From contig JAUXYP010000006.1 of NCBI GenBank assembly GCA_030694265.1, forward strand, positions 1-64,000: a DNA stretch of 64,000 nucleotides, in the 5' to 3' direction. Positions within the stretch are counted from its first letter, which is position 1, and the number at the start of each line of letters is the position of its first letter. This DNA comes from Sulfuricurvum sp. (lineage in GTDB: Bacteria > Campylobacterota > Campylobacteria > Campylobacterales > Sulfurimonadaceae). Below are positions 1-6,519 of the stretch, in pieces. Position numbers and translations under genes: made by a program. Under the pieces are notes generated by a model, which did not search any database, was not told the origin of the DNA, and saw only the letters and a program-made list of their open reading frames with translations.

Positions 1-256
1 CCGTTGTCCCATCCACTTTCATGCTTAATCCCTCAACATTAAAGAGTTTTGCATCCAATCCTAATGTTGCACGAACCGTATACGCATTGGCTTCCATCTT
101 GCCTGAGTCTTCAACATCAACATTTTCATAACGTGCACGTACTTCACCGTTAAACTTCGCATCACTAAAGAGAGTAAACTCATCCGCACTCAGGGTGCTA
201 GAAAAACCGCTTGCTAGAGAGAGAACAGCCATCGCTGATAAGGTGATTTTTTTCAT
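1..256 (-). CDS. outer-membrane porin, N-terminal part
   Basis: The reading frame runs off the left edge, so only the first 85 residues are visible. It starts with a typical Sec signal peptide (MKKITLSAMAVLSLASG, cleavage likely after LSADE-type Ala around residue 24), followed by alternating polar and hydrophobic residues (FNGEVRARYENVD, ANAYTVRATLGLDAKLF) like the first strands of a Campylobacterota porin. A good ribosome site (AAGGATAT) precedes the ATG. It lies only 27 bases after the ATPase gene of the nitrate-family importer on the same strand, so it is probably the last gene of that operon and may bring the anion through the outer membrane. Family assignment is inferred from the N-terminus only. 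Confidence 0.75.
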   Translation of the reverse strand, partial: MKKITLSAMAVLSLASGFSSTLSADEFTLFSDAKFNGEVRARYENVDVEDSGKMEANAYTVRATLGLDAKLFNVEGLSMKVDGTT

Positions 257-283
257 TTGTATATCCTTTTTATTTTAGTTTTT

Positions 284-1081
284 TTAGTCATCATGTTTCG
301 CGAATTTAGAATATAAAAACTCTACAATCGCTCCACGACACCTTAGATACTCTTCGTTGTGTTGTAAAGTCAGACGCTCTCGTGGACGAGGCAGATTAAC
401 TTCTAATATCTCACCGATAGTAGCCTCCGGCCCATTGGTCATCATGATGACGCGATCGCTTAACAAAACCGCTTCATCAACATCGTGCGTGATGATGACA
501 ACGGTATTGCCTGTTTGCATCTGGATACGCATCAAGTGATCTTGTAAATTAGCACGGGTCAGTGAGTCGAGTGCCCCAAACGGCTCATCCATCAAAAGCA
601 CTTTTGGCTCGATAGAGAGTGCTCGTGCGATTCCGACACGCTGCTTCATCCCTCCGCTGATTTCACCCGGATATTTATCTTTGGCATGATCGAGATTAAC
701 GAGGTCGATGTATTTCATAACGTGTTCTTTGACCTCTTTAGGGTTCAGATCATCGCGCACTTTTTTAACCGCCATCTCGATGTTTTGATACACCGTGAGC
801 CACGGCAACAGTGAATGATTTTGAAACACCACCGCACGTTCAGGGCCTGGGGCATTGATCTCTCGGTCTTCGAGTAAAATCACACCCTCAGATATGGTAT
901 CAAGCCCTGCAATCATATTCAGAAGGGTTGATTTACCGCATCCTGAGTGCCCGATGATGGAGACAATCTCATTTTCACGAATTTCGAGTTTCACATCGCG
1001 CAATGCTACGTATTCTTTCCCTTTTCCCAAGGGGAAAATCTTATTGACATGATCGATGTTTAAAAAAGGTTTTGTACTCAT
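284..1081 (-). CDS. nitrate-family ABC transporter ATPase (NrtD/SsuB-like)
   Basis: This is the cytoplasmic ATP-hydrolysing subunit of an anion importer. Visible motifs are Walker A GHSGCGKST (residues 44-52), the Q-loop at Gln87, the signature ISGGMKQR (141-148), Walker B VLLMDEP (161-167) and the switch His199. The 265-residue length and the ISGGM form of the signature fit the nitrate/sulfonate/bicarbonate (NrtCD/CmpD/SsuB/TauB) family. The ATG overlaps the permease stop codon in an ATGA arrangement, which implies translational coupling. Nitrate is the likely substrate by family, but sulfonate, cyanate or bicarbonate cannot be excluded from the ATPase alone. Confidence 0.9.
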   Translation of the reverse strand: MSTKPFLNIDHVNKIFPLGKGKEYVALRDVKLEIRENEIVSIIGHSGCGKSTLLNMIAGLDTISEGVILLEDREINAPGPERAVVFQNHSLLPWLTVYQNIEMAVKKVRDDLNPKEVKEHVMKYIDLVNLDHAKDKYPGEISGGMKQRVGIARALSIEPKVLLMDEPFGALDSLTRANLQDHLMRIQMQTGNTVVIITHDVDEAVLLSDRVIMMTNGPEATIGEILEVNLPRPRERLTLQHNEEYLRCRGAIVEFLYSKFAKHDD

Positions 1082-1860
1082 ACGCGGCCTCGCTTTCGAT
1101 AATCAAAATGATCGGCGATAAAGCCCATAATGGTGTCGAGGATATACCCGACGACGCCTATGAGGATGATTCCGATGATAATATGGGAATAGTTGAGATT
1201 GTTGTACTCATCCCAAATCCAAAATCCGATCCCTAGACCGCCGGTGAGCATCTCTGCTGCGACGATGACCAGCCATGCAATCCCCAATGACAAACGCATC
1301 CCTGTAAAGATAAAGGGTACCGCAACAGGGAGAATGATTTGAAACACTTTCTCAAATGCGGTGAGTTGCAATACTTTGGCGACATTGAGGTAATCCTCAC
1401 TTACACTGCGCACTCCCAATGCCGTATTGATGATAATCGGCCAGATAGAGGTGATGAAAATGACGAAAATCGCCGTCATATCGACGTCTTTAAACACAAA
1501 CAACGCCAATGGCAACCACGCAAGCGGAGATACTGGTTTGAGTATCTGTATGTACGGATTAAAAGCCGTTTGCGCCATTTTAGACATTCCTATCAATAGC
1601 CCTACAGGAATCCCCACGGCGATTGCCAACGCAAATCCACCAAATACCCGTTTGAGGGAACTGAGTAATTGCAACGCAATGCCCTGATCTCCCGCACCGT
1701 TGTCATACATCGGATCTGAGAGAACAACGAGCAATTCGTTCCACACTTCCATAGGCGGTGGGAAGCCTTGAATTTGGTTGGCTACCGTTGACCATACAGC
1801 GATGAGGACACCAAAAAGCAGTGTCGGTAGCGCAACGATGTTGATGGTTCTTAAGAGCAT
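1078..1860 (-). CDS. nitrate-family ABC transporter permease (NrtB-like)
   Basis: Inner-membrane channel subunit of the importer, 260 residues with about six hydrophobic segments. An N-terminal segment (residues 6-28) is followed by a periplasmic loop and the BPD_transp_1 core. The EAA-type loop that contacts the ATPase lies around NVAKVLQLTAFEKVFQIILP. It ends with a basic cytoplasmic tail (DYRKRGRV). It sits 16 bases downstream of the binding-protein gene and overlaps the ATPase gene by four bases, so the three genes form one operon. The family is clear; substrate assignment rests on the neighbouring binding protein. Confidence 0.9.
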   Translation of the reverse strand: MLLRTINIVALPTLLFGVLIAVWSTVANQIQGFPPPMEVWNELLVVLSDPMYDNGAGDQGIALQLLSSLKRVFGGFALAIAVGIPVGLLIGMSKMAQTAFNPYIQILKPVSPLAWLPLALFVFKDVDMTAIFVIFITSIWPIIINTALGVRSVSEDYLNVAKVLQLTAFEKVFQIILPVAVPFIFTGMRLSLGIAWLVIVAAEMLTGGLGIGFWIWDEYNNLNYSHIIIGIILIGVVGYILDTIMGFIADHFDYRKRGRV

Positions 1861-1876
1861 AAATGCCTCCTTTTAC

Positions 1877-3157
1877 TTATTTGACTTTCCATTTATTCAC
1901 TTTAGCAAGTGCTTCTTTGGTCATTTTTGGCGATTTGATAGGAGCATTAAAAATATAATCCACCGATTTGTTCGGATCAAACGTCACACCATCGATAAAT
2001 TTGCTCTCTTTTTTCCATCCTGATGCAGGAAGGGGGTATTTCACCTCTTTTGCAGCGGCTGCAAACAAATCGGGACGATAAACGCTCTCAACTGTCTTTT
2101 TCATGTCGACAGGTTTATCCAATTGACCCCAGCGGATCATTTGTGTCACTTGCCACAATCCATGGGAGTAGTACGGATACAAAGCACCACCTTTTGCAAA
2201 ACGGTTAAAGTTTGGCATTGGGGTACTCACACCATTGGTAAACATAAACGTCCCCGTCATAGAATTATCAATAACATCTTTGGGTGCATTAACATACGAT
2301 TTACTAGAGAGTATCGCCGATGCCTCTTTACGATTGTCCCAAGACGCATCGAGCCACACGCCCGCTTCGATGACCGCTTCGATCATTTGCTTGGTCGTCT
2401 CAGGATATTTATCCGCAAACGCTTTTTGAACACCGAGTACTTTTTCAGGTCCGTCTTGCCAGAGCTGATACCCTGTAATGAGTGTCTTACCAACATTACC
2501 CATAACAGCACGCTGATTCCACGGTTCACCTACACAAAATCCATCGATGTTTCCTGCGGTCATGTTCGCCACCATCTGCGGTGGTGGAACGACTTTGAGT
2601 GATATATCACTATCGGGATTCACTCCGCCTGCACCCATCCAATAGCGGATGTGATAGTTGTGTGTCCCCGTAGGGAATGTCATACCAAACTCAGGAACAC
2701 CCATTGTTTTTGCCGCGATCACTTTTTTGAGTGCTGCTGCGGAACCTTTTTTAGTAGCAGCAGGATCCGCTGCCATCATTGCATCGTACATTTTATTGGA
2801 TACGGTAATCGCATCGCCGTTTTGACCCAAAGCCATGAGTGCTAGCATCTCTTTTTTTGTACTTCCGACACCCAGTGTGGATGCGATCGGCATTGCCGCG
2901 AGCATGTGGGAAGCATCGAGCTCACCCACCGTCATTTTGTCACGAACGTTTGCCCATGATGCCTCTTTGCTCAATTCTACATTAAGACCATGTTTTGCAA
3001 AAAAACCTTTTTCTTTTGCGATGACGAGTGCCGCACAATCGGTAAGAGGGATAAATCCGATCTTGAGATCTTTTTTCTCAACGACTGCTGACATAGCTAC
3101 AGATGCTGCTAGGGAGAGCAACAAAACACTTTTTCCTAAAACATTCAAACTTTTCAT
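1877..3157 (-). CDS. nitrate-family periplasmic substrate-binding protein (NrtA/CmpA-like)
   Basis: A 426-residue extracytoplasmic binding protein. Residues 1-24 form a Sec signal peptide ending in AMSA; there is no lipobox Cys and no twin-arginine motif. The mature start (KKDLKIGFIPLTDCAALVIA) is the classic NrtA/CmpA/SsuA opening, and the long form with GFCVGEPWNQRAV matches the nitrate and bicarbonate binders rather than the shorter sulfonate binders. Nitrate or nitrite capture for the downstream permease and ATPase is therefore likely. The first gene of the operon, it has a good ribosome site (AGGAGTC), a TACAAT -10 about 38 bases upstream and a palindromic operator further upstream. Confidence 0.85.
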   Translation of the reverse strand: MKSLNVLGKSVLLLSLAASVAMSAVVEKKDLKIGFIPLTDCAALVIAKEKGFFAKHGLNVELSKEASWANVRDKMTVGELDASHMLAAMPIASTLGVGSTKKEMLALMALGQNGDAITVSNKMYDAMMAADPAATKKGSAAALKKVIAAKTMGVPEFGMTFPTGTHNYHIRYWMGAGGVNPDSDISLKVVPPPQMVANMTAGNIDGFCVGEPWNQRAVMGNVGKTLITGYQLWQDGPEKVLGVQKAFADKYPETTKQMIEAVIEAGVWLDASWDNRKEASAILSSKSYVNAPKDVIDNSMTGTFMFTNGVSTPMPNFNRFAKGGALYPYYSHGLWQVTQMIRWGQLDKPVDMKKTVESVYRPDLFAAAAKEVKYPLPASGWKKESKFIDGVTFDPNKSVDYIFNAPIKSPKMTKEALAKVNKWKVK

Positions 3158-3194
3158 TTGACGACTCCTATTTAAGATTAAAAAATCTGAAATA

Positions 3195-3200
3195 ATTGTA
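3195..3200 (-). promoter_or_regulatory. putative -10 of the importer-porin operon
   Basis: TACAAT on the minus strand, preceded by TGGAT so that it resembles an extended -10. It would give a leader of about 30 bases before the binding-protein ATG. No good -35 is visible, which is usual in Campylobacterota. Confidence 0.5.
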
Positions 3201-3228
3201 ATCCAAATAATAACTTATTGATACAATT

Positions 3229-3251
3229 AACTGATTAAAAAATAATCAGTT
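3229..3251. promoter_or_regulatory. perfect palindrome, putative Rrf2-type operator (copy 1)
   Basis: Nine-base arms AACTGATTA and TAATCAGTT separated by five A. The core TGATTA-N5-TAATCA (3232-3248) recurs upstream of the PDC/Rrf2 operon at 4630-4646. Its centre lies 42.5 bases upstream of the centre of the -10 of the importer operon. It sits between the importer promoter and the end of the Rrf2 gene. As the regulator gene transcribes toward it, a role as terminator was considered, but there is no T-run on that strand after the stem. Confidence 0.55.
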
Positions 3252-3286
3252 TAATGTTTCTTATTTAAAATTTGAATAAGGGGGAG

Positions 3287-3712
3287 TTAGAGGCGTTTTA
3301 TTTTACGAAGGAGTACGTCATCGGTGATTTCATCCAGACGCATAGCAGAATACATCTCATGCATTTCCGTGCGCCATTTTTCCCATTGGGCATGTAGAGC
3401 ACACGGTTTTTCATCTTCACAGTCACCGATTCCTAGGACGCATGCATCGAAAAAAGTGCTGCCATCGACGGCTTCAATGAGAGAAATAAGGGTAATATCG
3501 CAGCTGGCCTTTGCGAGTTTTACACCGCCGTTTGCACCTCTGCGGGAGATGAGAATGTTGCAGTGGACGAGTGTTTGGAGTGACTTGGCTAAAAAATGGT
3601 AGGGTAAATCAAGGGCATCGCTGATTTTTTGTATATGGTGATACTCATCCTGAGGTTTTGTCGAGAGCCACACAGCCGCCCGAATAGTATCCTGGCATGC
3701 GGAAGATAGCAT
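3287..3712 (-). CDS. Rrf2-family regulator with Fe-S Cys motif
   Basis: A 141-residue transcription factor. The winged helix-turn-helix occupies about residues 1-65 (LDLPYHFLAKSLQTLV, then the wing SRRGANGGVKLA). Three cysteines at 91, 98 and 104 match the spacing used by IscR and NsrR to hold a [2Fe-2S] or [4Fe-4S] cluster, so it may sense NO, oxygen or cluster status. Its ATG overlaps the stop codon of the PDC-sensor gene (TAATG), so the two are co-translated. Position next to a nitrate-type importer suggests control of nitrogen-oxide metabolism; that link is inference, supported by the palindrome shared by both transcription units. Confidence 0.85.
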   Translation of the reverse strand: MLSSACQDTIRAAVWLSTKPQDEYHHIQKISDALDLPYHFLAKSLQTLVHCNILISRRGANGGVKLAKASCDITLISLIEAVDGSTFFDACVLGIGDCEDEKPCALHAQWEKWRTEMHEMYSAMRLDEITDDVLLRKIKRL

Positions 3713-4569
3713 TATTCTTTTTCCGTTTTACGGATGATGTAAACAAATACAGCAAACACAAGTAACAGAAATGAGAGAGCTGCAACCAATGTAGAAGCGT
3801 ATGGCAGATCTTTGTAGTTATGAAGCGAAATTTTAAAGACGACCAAGAGCGCTTCGATTAATAAAGCAATAATGATAGAAACTGAAAAATTGAGCAATGT
3901 TTTAGGATTAAAAACGTCGCTGACATGTTGCGTACGAGGCAATACCTCTTGTTCCACAATGGTTTTTCCCAAATCATAAACGGCTAATCCCAATGTTAGT
4001 GCAATAATAGGTTTAAATACGGCATCTATAGACAGCGGATCGTTCCCAAATAAATATCCGGCAAACGTATAAAACCCATACAGTACAACGAACACTCCAA
4101 AAAAGAGCAGCCCTCCACCGATGAGAGCGTAGGATGTACGGTTGAGAAATTTAAAGACATTATTTTTTTCGATCAGATCAAATCGTTCCAAGAGTTTGCG
4201 AAGCCGAAAGTCTAAAAAGAGATATCCGTCTCCCACCGCATACACTACCGTAATGCATAAAAACCCAGTAGCAGTTGAGATATAGGGATCACTTATATAG
4301 TATCCCTTTTGAATTTGAACCTCGTTGATTAGATACGCGCGATCCACTCCGATATGATTATGTTCTTCTCGATTAACATAGATATTAGGTGAGTTTTGGA
4401 CAAACCCCTCATCAGACATATAAAGCAGTTCCAAACTTGGGAATGTTTTATATAGTCGTTCGATCAGCTGGACGTTAAGGAATTTGAGATTTACGTTTCC
4501 CAAAGTTGAAAGGATAAAGTTTTGAATGAGCGGAGCATTTGCCGCATAGCTTCTTACTAGATCTTGCAT
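3712..4569 (-). CDS. PDC-sensor membrane protein, no output domain
   Basis: A 285-residue protein. Residues about 10-130 look like a single PDC/dCACHE sensor fold (FPSLELLYMSDEGFVQNSPN, then YYISDPYISTATGFLCITVVYAV). Four hydrophobic segments follow at about 147-172, 183-200, 225-246 and 258-279, with a short charged tail. There is no kinase, GGDEF or methyl-accepting domain, and no membrane segment before the sensor, so topology is uncertain. It heads a two-gene operon with the Rrf2 regulator; a strong ribosome site (AAGGAG) and a TATAAT lie upstream. Function unknown; a ligand-sensing role is inferred from the fold. Confidence 0.7.
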   Translation of the reverse strand: MQDLVRSYAANAPLIQNFILSTLGNVNLKFLNVQLIERLYKTFPSLELLYMSDEGFVQNSPNIYVNREEHNHIGVDRAYLINEVQIQKGYYISDPYISTATGFLCITVVYAVGDGYLFLDFRLRKLLERFDLIEKNNVFKFLNRTSYALIGGGLLFFGVFVVLYGFYTFAGYLFGNDPLSIDAVFKPIIALTLGLAVYDLGKTIVEQEVLPRTQHVSDVFNPKTLLNFSVSIIIALLIEALLVVFKISLHNYKDLPYASTLVAALSFLLLVFAVFVYIIRKTEKE

Positions 4570-4602
4570 TTTTCAACTCCTTGTTATTAAATTTATAAAG
4601 GA

Positions 4603-4608
4603 ATTATA
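4603..4608 (-). promoter_or_regulatory. putative -10 of the PDC-Rrf2 operon
   Basis: Perfect TATAAT on the minus strand, giving a leader of about 27 bases. The palindrome at 4630-4646 is centred 32.5 bases upstream of its centre, exactly ten bases closer than in the importer promoter. Confidence 0.6.
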
Positions 4609-4629
4609 GTTGATAAAGCATTTACTTAT

Positions 4630-4646
4630 TGATTAAAATATAATCA
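4630..4646. promoter_or_regulatory. palindrome, putative Rrf2-type operator (copy 2)
   Basis: Arms TGATTA and TAATCA with a five-base spacer AAATA. The same 17-base arrangement is found at 3232-3248. It lies just after the FetB-like gene and upstream of the PDC/Rrf2 promoter. Confidence 0.5.
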
Positions 4647-4663
4647 GTGCAAAGAGGGTAAAA

Positions 4664-5404
4664 TCAATCTTTTGAAAATACTGCTGCGAAAATTGACCGA
4701 TATGAAAAGAGGACACTAAAGGCTGCCGCTAGTAGTGAGACCGCGACCATCATATACATAACGGCCAGTTGATAGGATATTGCTTTAAGCGGATCGGCAC
4801 CTGCGAGGAGCATTCCTGTGGTGATTCCTGGTATATGGATAATCCCAACGGTTTGCAACATATTGAGTGTGGGGATCATGGCGGCTTTGACCGAAGCTTT
4901 GGAAGCAGAAGAAAGAGCTTCTTTGAGCGGTGCTCCAAGTGCAATCATCCCCTCGATCGTTTCTACCGTATTTTTCACTTCCCCTTTAAACCTCTCAATA
5001 CTTTGGGTGTACACATTGAGGGCATTGCCGATGATCATGCCGCCGATGGGAATCATTTCATTAGGAACCATATGGATTACACCAAATATCATCATAGAGG
5101 CAAACACAATACCTGATGAGGCACCCAACGTATAAAATGCGATACGAAAACTATCACTCCCAAGAGGTGATCGTTTTTTAGCCGTATACGCCCCAAACAG
5201 TACCATTCCAAATAAGACAAAAAAGAGCAGGGAAGGATGGGATATTTTAAAAAGATAGACGAGTGCGTATCCCAGTAGCCCCAGTTGTACCATGGCTAAA
5301 ATCGAGTTGGTAAGAATCTGTTTTTCGAGACCGAAATGTTCACGGCGAGAATACCATAGAGCAAAGATGATAAGAGCATAAGAGGCTAAGAAGGAGTATT
5401 GCAT
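4664..5404 (-). CDS. FetB/UPF0014-family ABC permease, orphan
   Basis: A 246-residue protein with about seven hydrophobic segments and the UPF0014 hallmark loop (GMIIGNALNVYTQSIERFKGEV) and a second conserved stretch (PGITTGMLLAGADPLKAISYQLAVMYM). In E. coli FetB pairs with the ATPase FetA for iron export and H2O2 resistance. No FetA-like ATPase is adjacent. The only other lone ATPase gene in the window, at 43533, looks like the oligopeptide/nickel type. The gene stands alone between the PDC/Rrf2 operon and a small membrane-protein gene. Family confidence is high; substrate is unproven. Confidence 0.85.
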   Translation of the reverse strand: MQYSFLASYALIIFALWYSRREHFGLEKQILTNSILAMVQLGLLGYALVYLFKISHPSLLFFVLFGMVLFGAYTAKKRSPLGSDSFRIAFYTLGASSGIVFASMMIFGVIHMVPNEMIPIGGMIIGNALNVYTQSIERFKGEVKNTVETIEGMIALGAPLKEALSSASKASVKAAMIPTLNMLQTVGIIHIPGITTGMLLAGADPLKAISYQLAVMYMMVAVSLLAAAFSVLFSYRSIFAAVFSKD

Positions 5405-5477
5405 GCTTACCTATTTGTTGATTTTAGAGAAAGGATAAGCAGTTTTGAATTAAAAAAAGCTTCTGATAATTTGGATA

Positions 5478-5624
5478 TTACAAGCGACGGCCTTGAATAA
5501 CTCTGATTAAAACTACTACAATCGCAATGACTAATAGAATATGAATAAATCCACCTATAGTATACGATGAAACTAAGCCAAGTATCCAGAGGATAATGAG
5601 TATAAAAGCAATGGTTTCGAGCAT
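5478..5624 (-). CDS. lmo0937-family small membrane protein
   Basis: A 48-residue ORF with a strong ribosome site (AAAGGAG, nine bases before the ATG). The sequence has two hydrophobic helices joined by the hallmark LGLVSSYTIGGFIHILLVIA and ends VIQGRR, which matches the lmo0937 (DUF5670) family of tiny membrane proteins found across many bacteria. It is monocistronic or leads into the FetB-like gene 73 bases downstream. The family has no established function and is often associated with stress responses. Confidence 0.85.
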   Translation of the reverse strand: MLETIAFILIILWILGLVSSYTIGGFIHILLVIAIVVVLIRVIQGRRL

Positions 5625-5752
5625 TTTATTTCTCCTTTATTTAATATACAAATTTATAGTACATCAATCAGGCTTTAAAGAATATTCAAAGATAAAATCT
5701 ATATTTATGGGGAGCAAAGCTAAAAATTTGCCAGGGGAAGAATCTTAAAAGA

Positions 5753-5777
5753 AGAAAAATCTGCCTCAAACGAGGCA
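5753..5777 (-). terminator. intrinsic terminator of the peroxiredoxin gene
   Basis: On the minus strand TGCCTC, loop GTTT, GAGGCA, then GATTTTTC. The six-base GC-rich stem begins about 17 bases after the peroxiredoxin stop codon. Confidence 0.85.
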
Positions 5778-5793
5778 AACTTTAGTATTAAAA

Positions 5794-6390
5794 TTAAAGT
5801 TCTGAAGCGTGAGCAGCAAGATACTCAGCAACACCTTCGGTGCTTGCTTTCATACCAGCGTCGCCTTTTACCCAACCAGCAGGACAAACTTCGCCGTGTT
5901 CATCTGTAAACTGCATCGTATCAACCATACGGATCATTTCATCGATGTTACGTCCCAATGGAAGATCATTGATAACTGCATGACGAATGATACCTTTTGC
6001 GTCGATCAAGAATGAACCGCGAAGTGCAACAGACTCACCGAAAAGAACATCGTAGTCTTTTGAAATTTGTTTGCTCAAATCCGCTACCAGTGGAAATTTA
6101 ACGCGACCGATTCCGCCTTTTTCTACCGGAGTTTCTCTCCATGCAAAGTGTGAAAATTGGCTGTCTACTGATACACCGATAACATTAACACCACGGCTTG
6201 CAAAATCGTCAATTCTGTGTGAGAACGCAATAATTTCTGATGGACATACGAAAGTAAAGTCCAATGGATAAAAGAACAAAACTGTCCCTTTTTTTCCTAA
6301 ATTTTCTGATAGTTTGAATCCATCAACGATGGTGCCATCAGCTAAAACGGTTGTTGCTGTAAAGTCTGGAGCTTGTTTGGTTACGAGCAT
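5794..6390 (-). CDS. typical 2-Cys peroxiredoxin (AhpC/Prx1 family)
   Basis: A 198-residue thiol peroxidase that reduces H2O2, peroxynitrite and alkyl peroxides. The peroxidatic site is DFTFVCP with Cys49 and Thr46; the conserved Arg124 (ALRGSFLID) and the resolving Cys169 (GEVCPAGW) are present. I chose the ATG at 6390 because it follows AAGGAAAT by a proper spacing and gives the normal family N-terminus (MLVTKQAPDF); a longer frame back to 6507 would read through the promoter. A TACAAT -10 lies at 6423-6428. A monocistronic gene with its own terminator. Electron donor (AhpF or thioredoxin) is not encoded nearby. Confidence 0.93.
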   Translation of the reverse strand: MLVTKQAPDFTATTVLADGTIVDGFKLSENLGKKGTVLFFYPLDFTFVCPSEIIAFSHRIDDFASRGVNVIGVSVDSQFSHFAWRETPVEKGGIGRVKFPLVADLSKQISKDYDVLFGESVALRGSFLIDAKGIIRHAVINDLPLGRNIDEMIRMVDTMQFTDEHGEVCPAGWVKGDAGMKASTEGVAEYLAAHASEL

Positions 6391-6507
6391 AGTATTTCCT
6401 TGTGTGGTTTTAAAGTACGACAATTGTAACACACCAAGTTTAATCATAATTACACTTCGTGAGTTAGTATCAGGATATAAAGGAGTTTTTTTGAATGATA
6501 ATTGCAT

Positions 6508-6513
6508 TATAAT
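6508..6513 (+). promoter_or_regulatory. putative -10 giving a leaderless mRNA
   Basis: TATAAT six bases before the ATG of the ABC exporter. A start site at the usual distance would fall on the ATG itself. It overlaps an inverted repeat ATAAT-TGC-ATTAT (6498-6510) that resembles half of a Fur/PerR box. Confidence 0.45.
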
Positions 6514-6519
6514 CGCACC

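Noticed and set aside
3175-3188. Short palindrome AGATT-AAAA-AATCT as a third operator copy
   Set aside because: Shorter arms and different core; it lies in the leader near the ribosome site, so it is probably chance in AT-rich DNA.
6390-6507. Longer N-terminus for the peroxiredoxin
   Set aside because: It would run through the putative promoter and lacks a ribosome site; the ATG at 6390 gives the normal family start.
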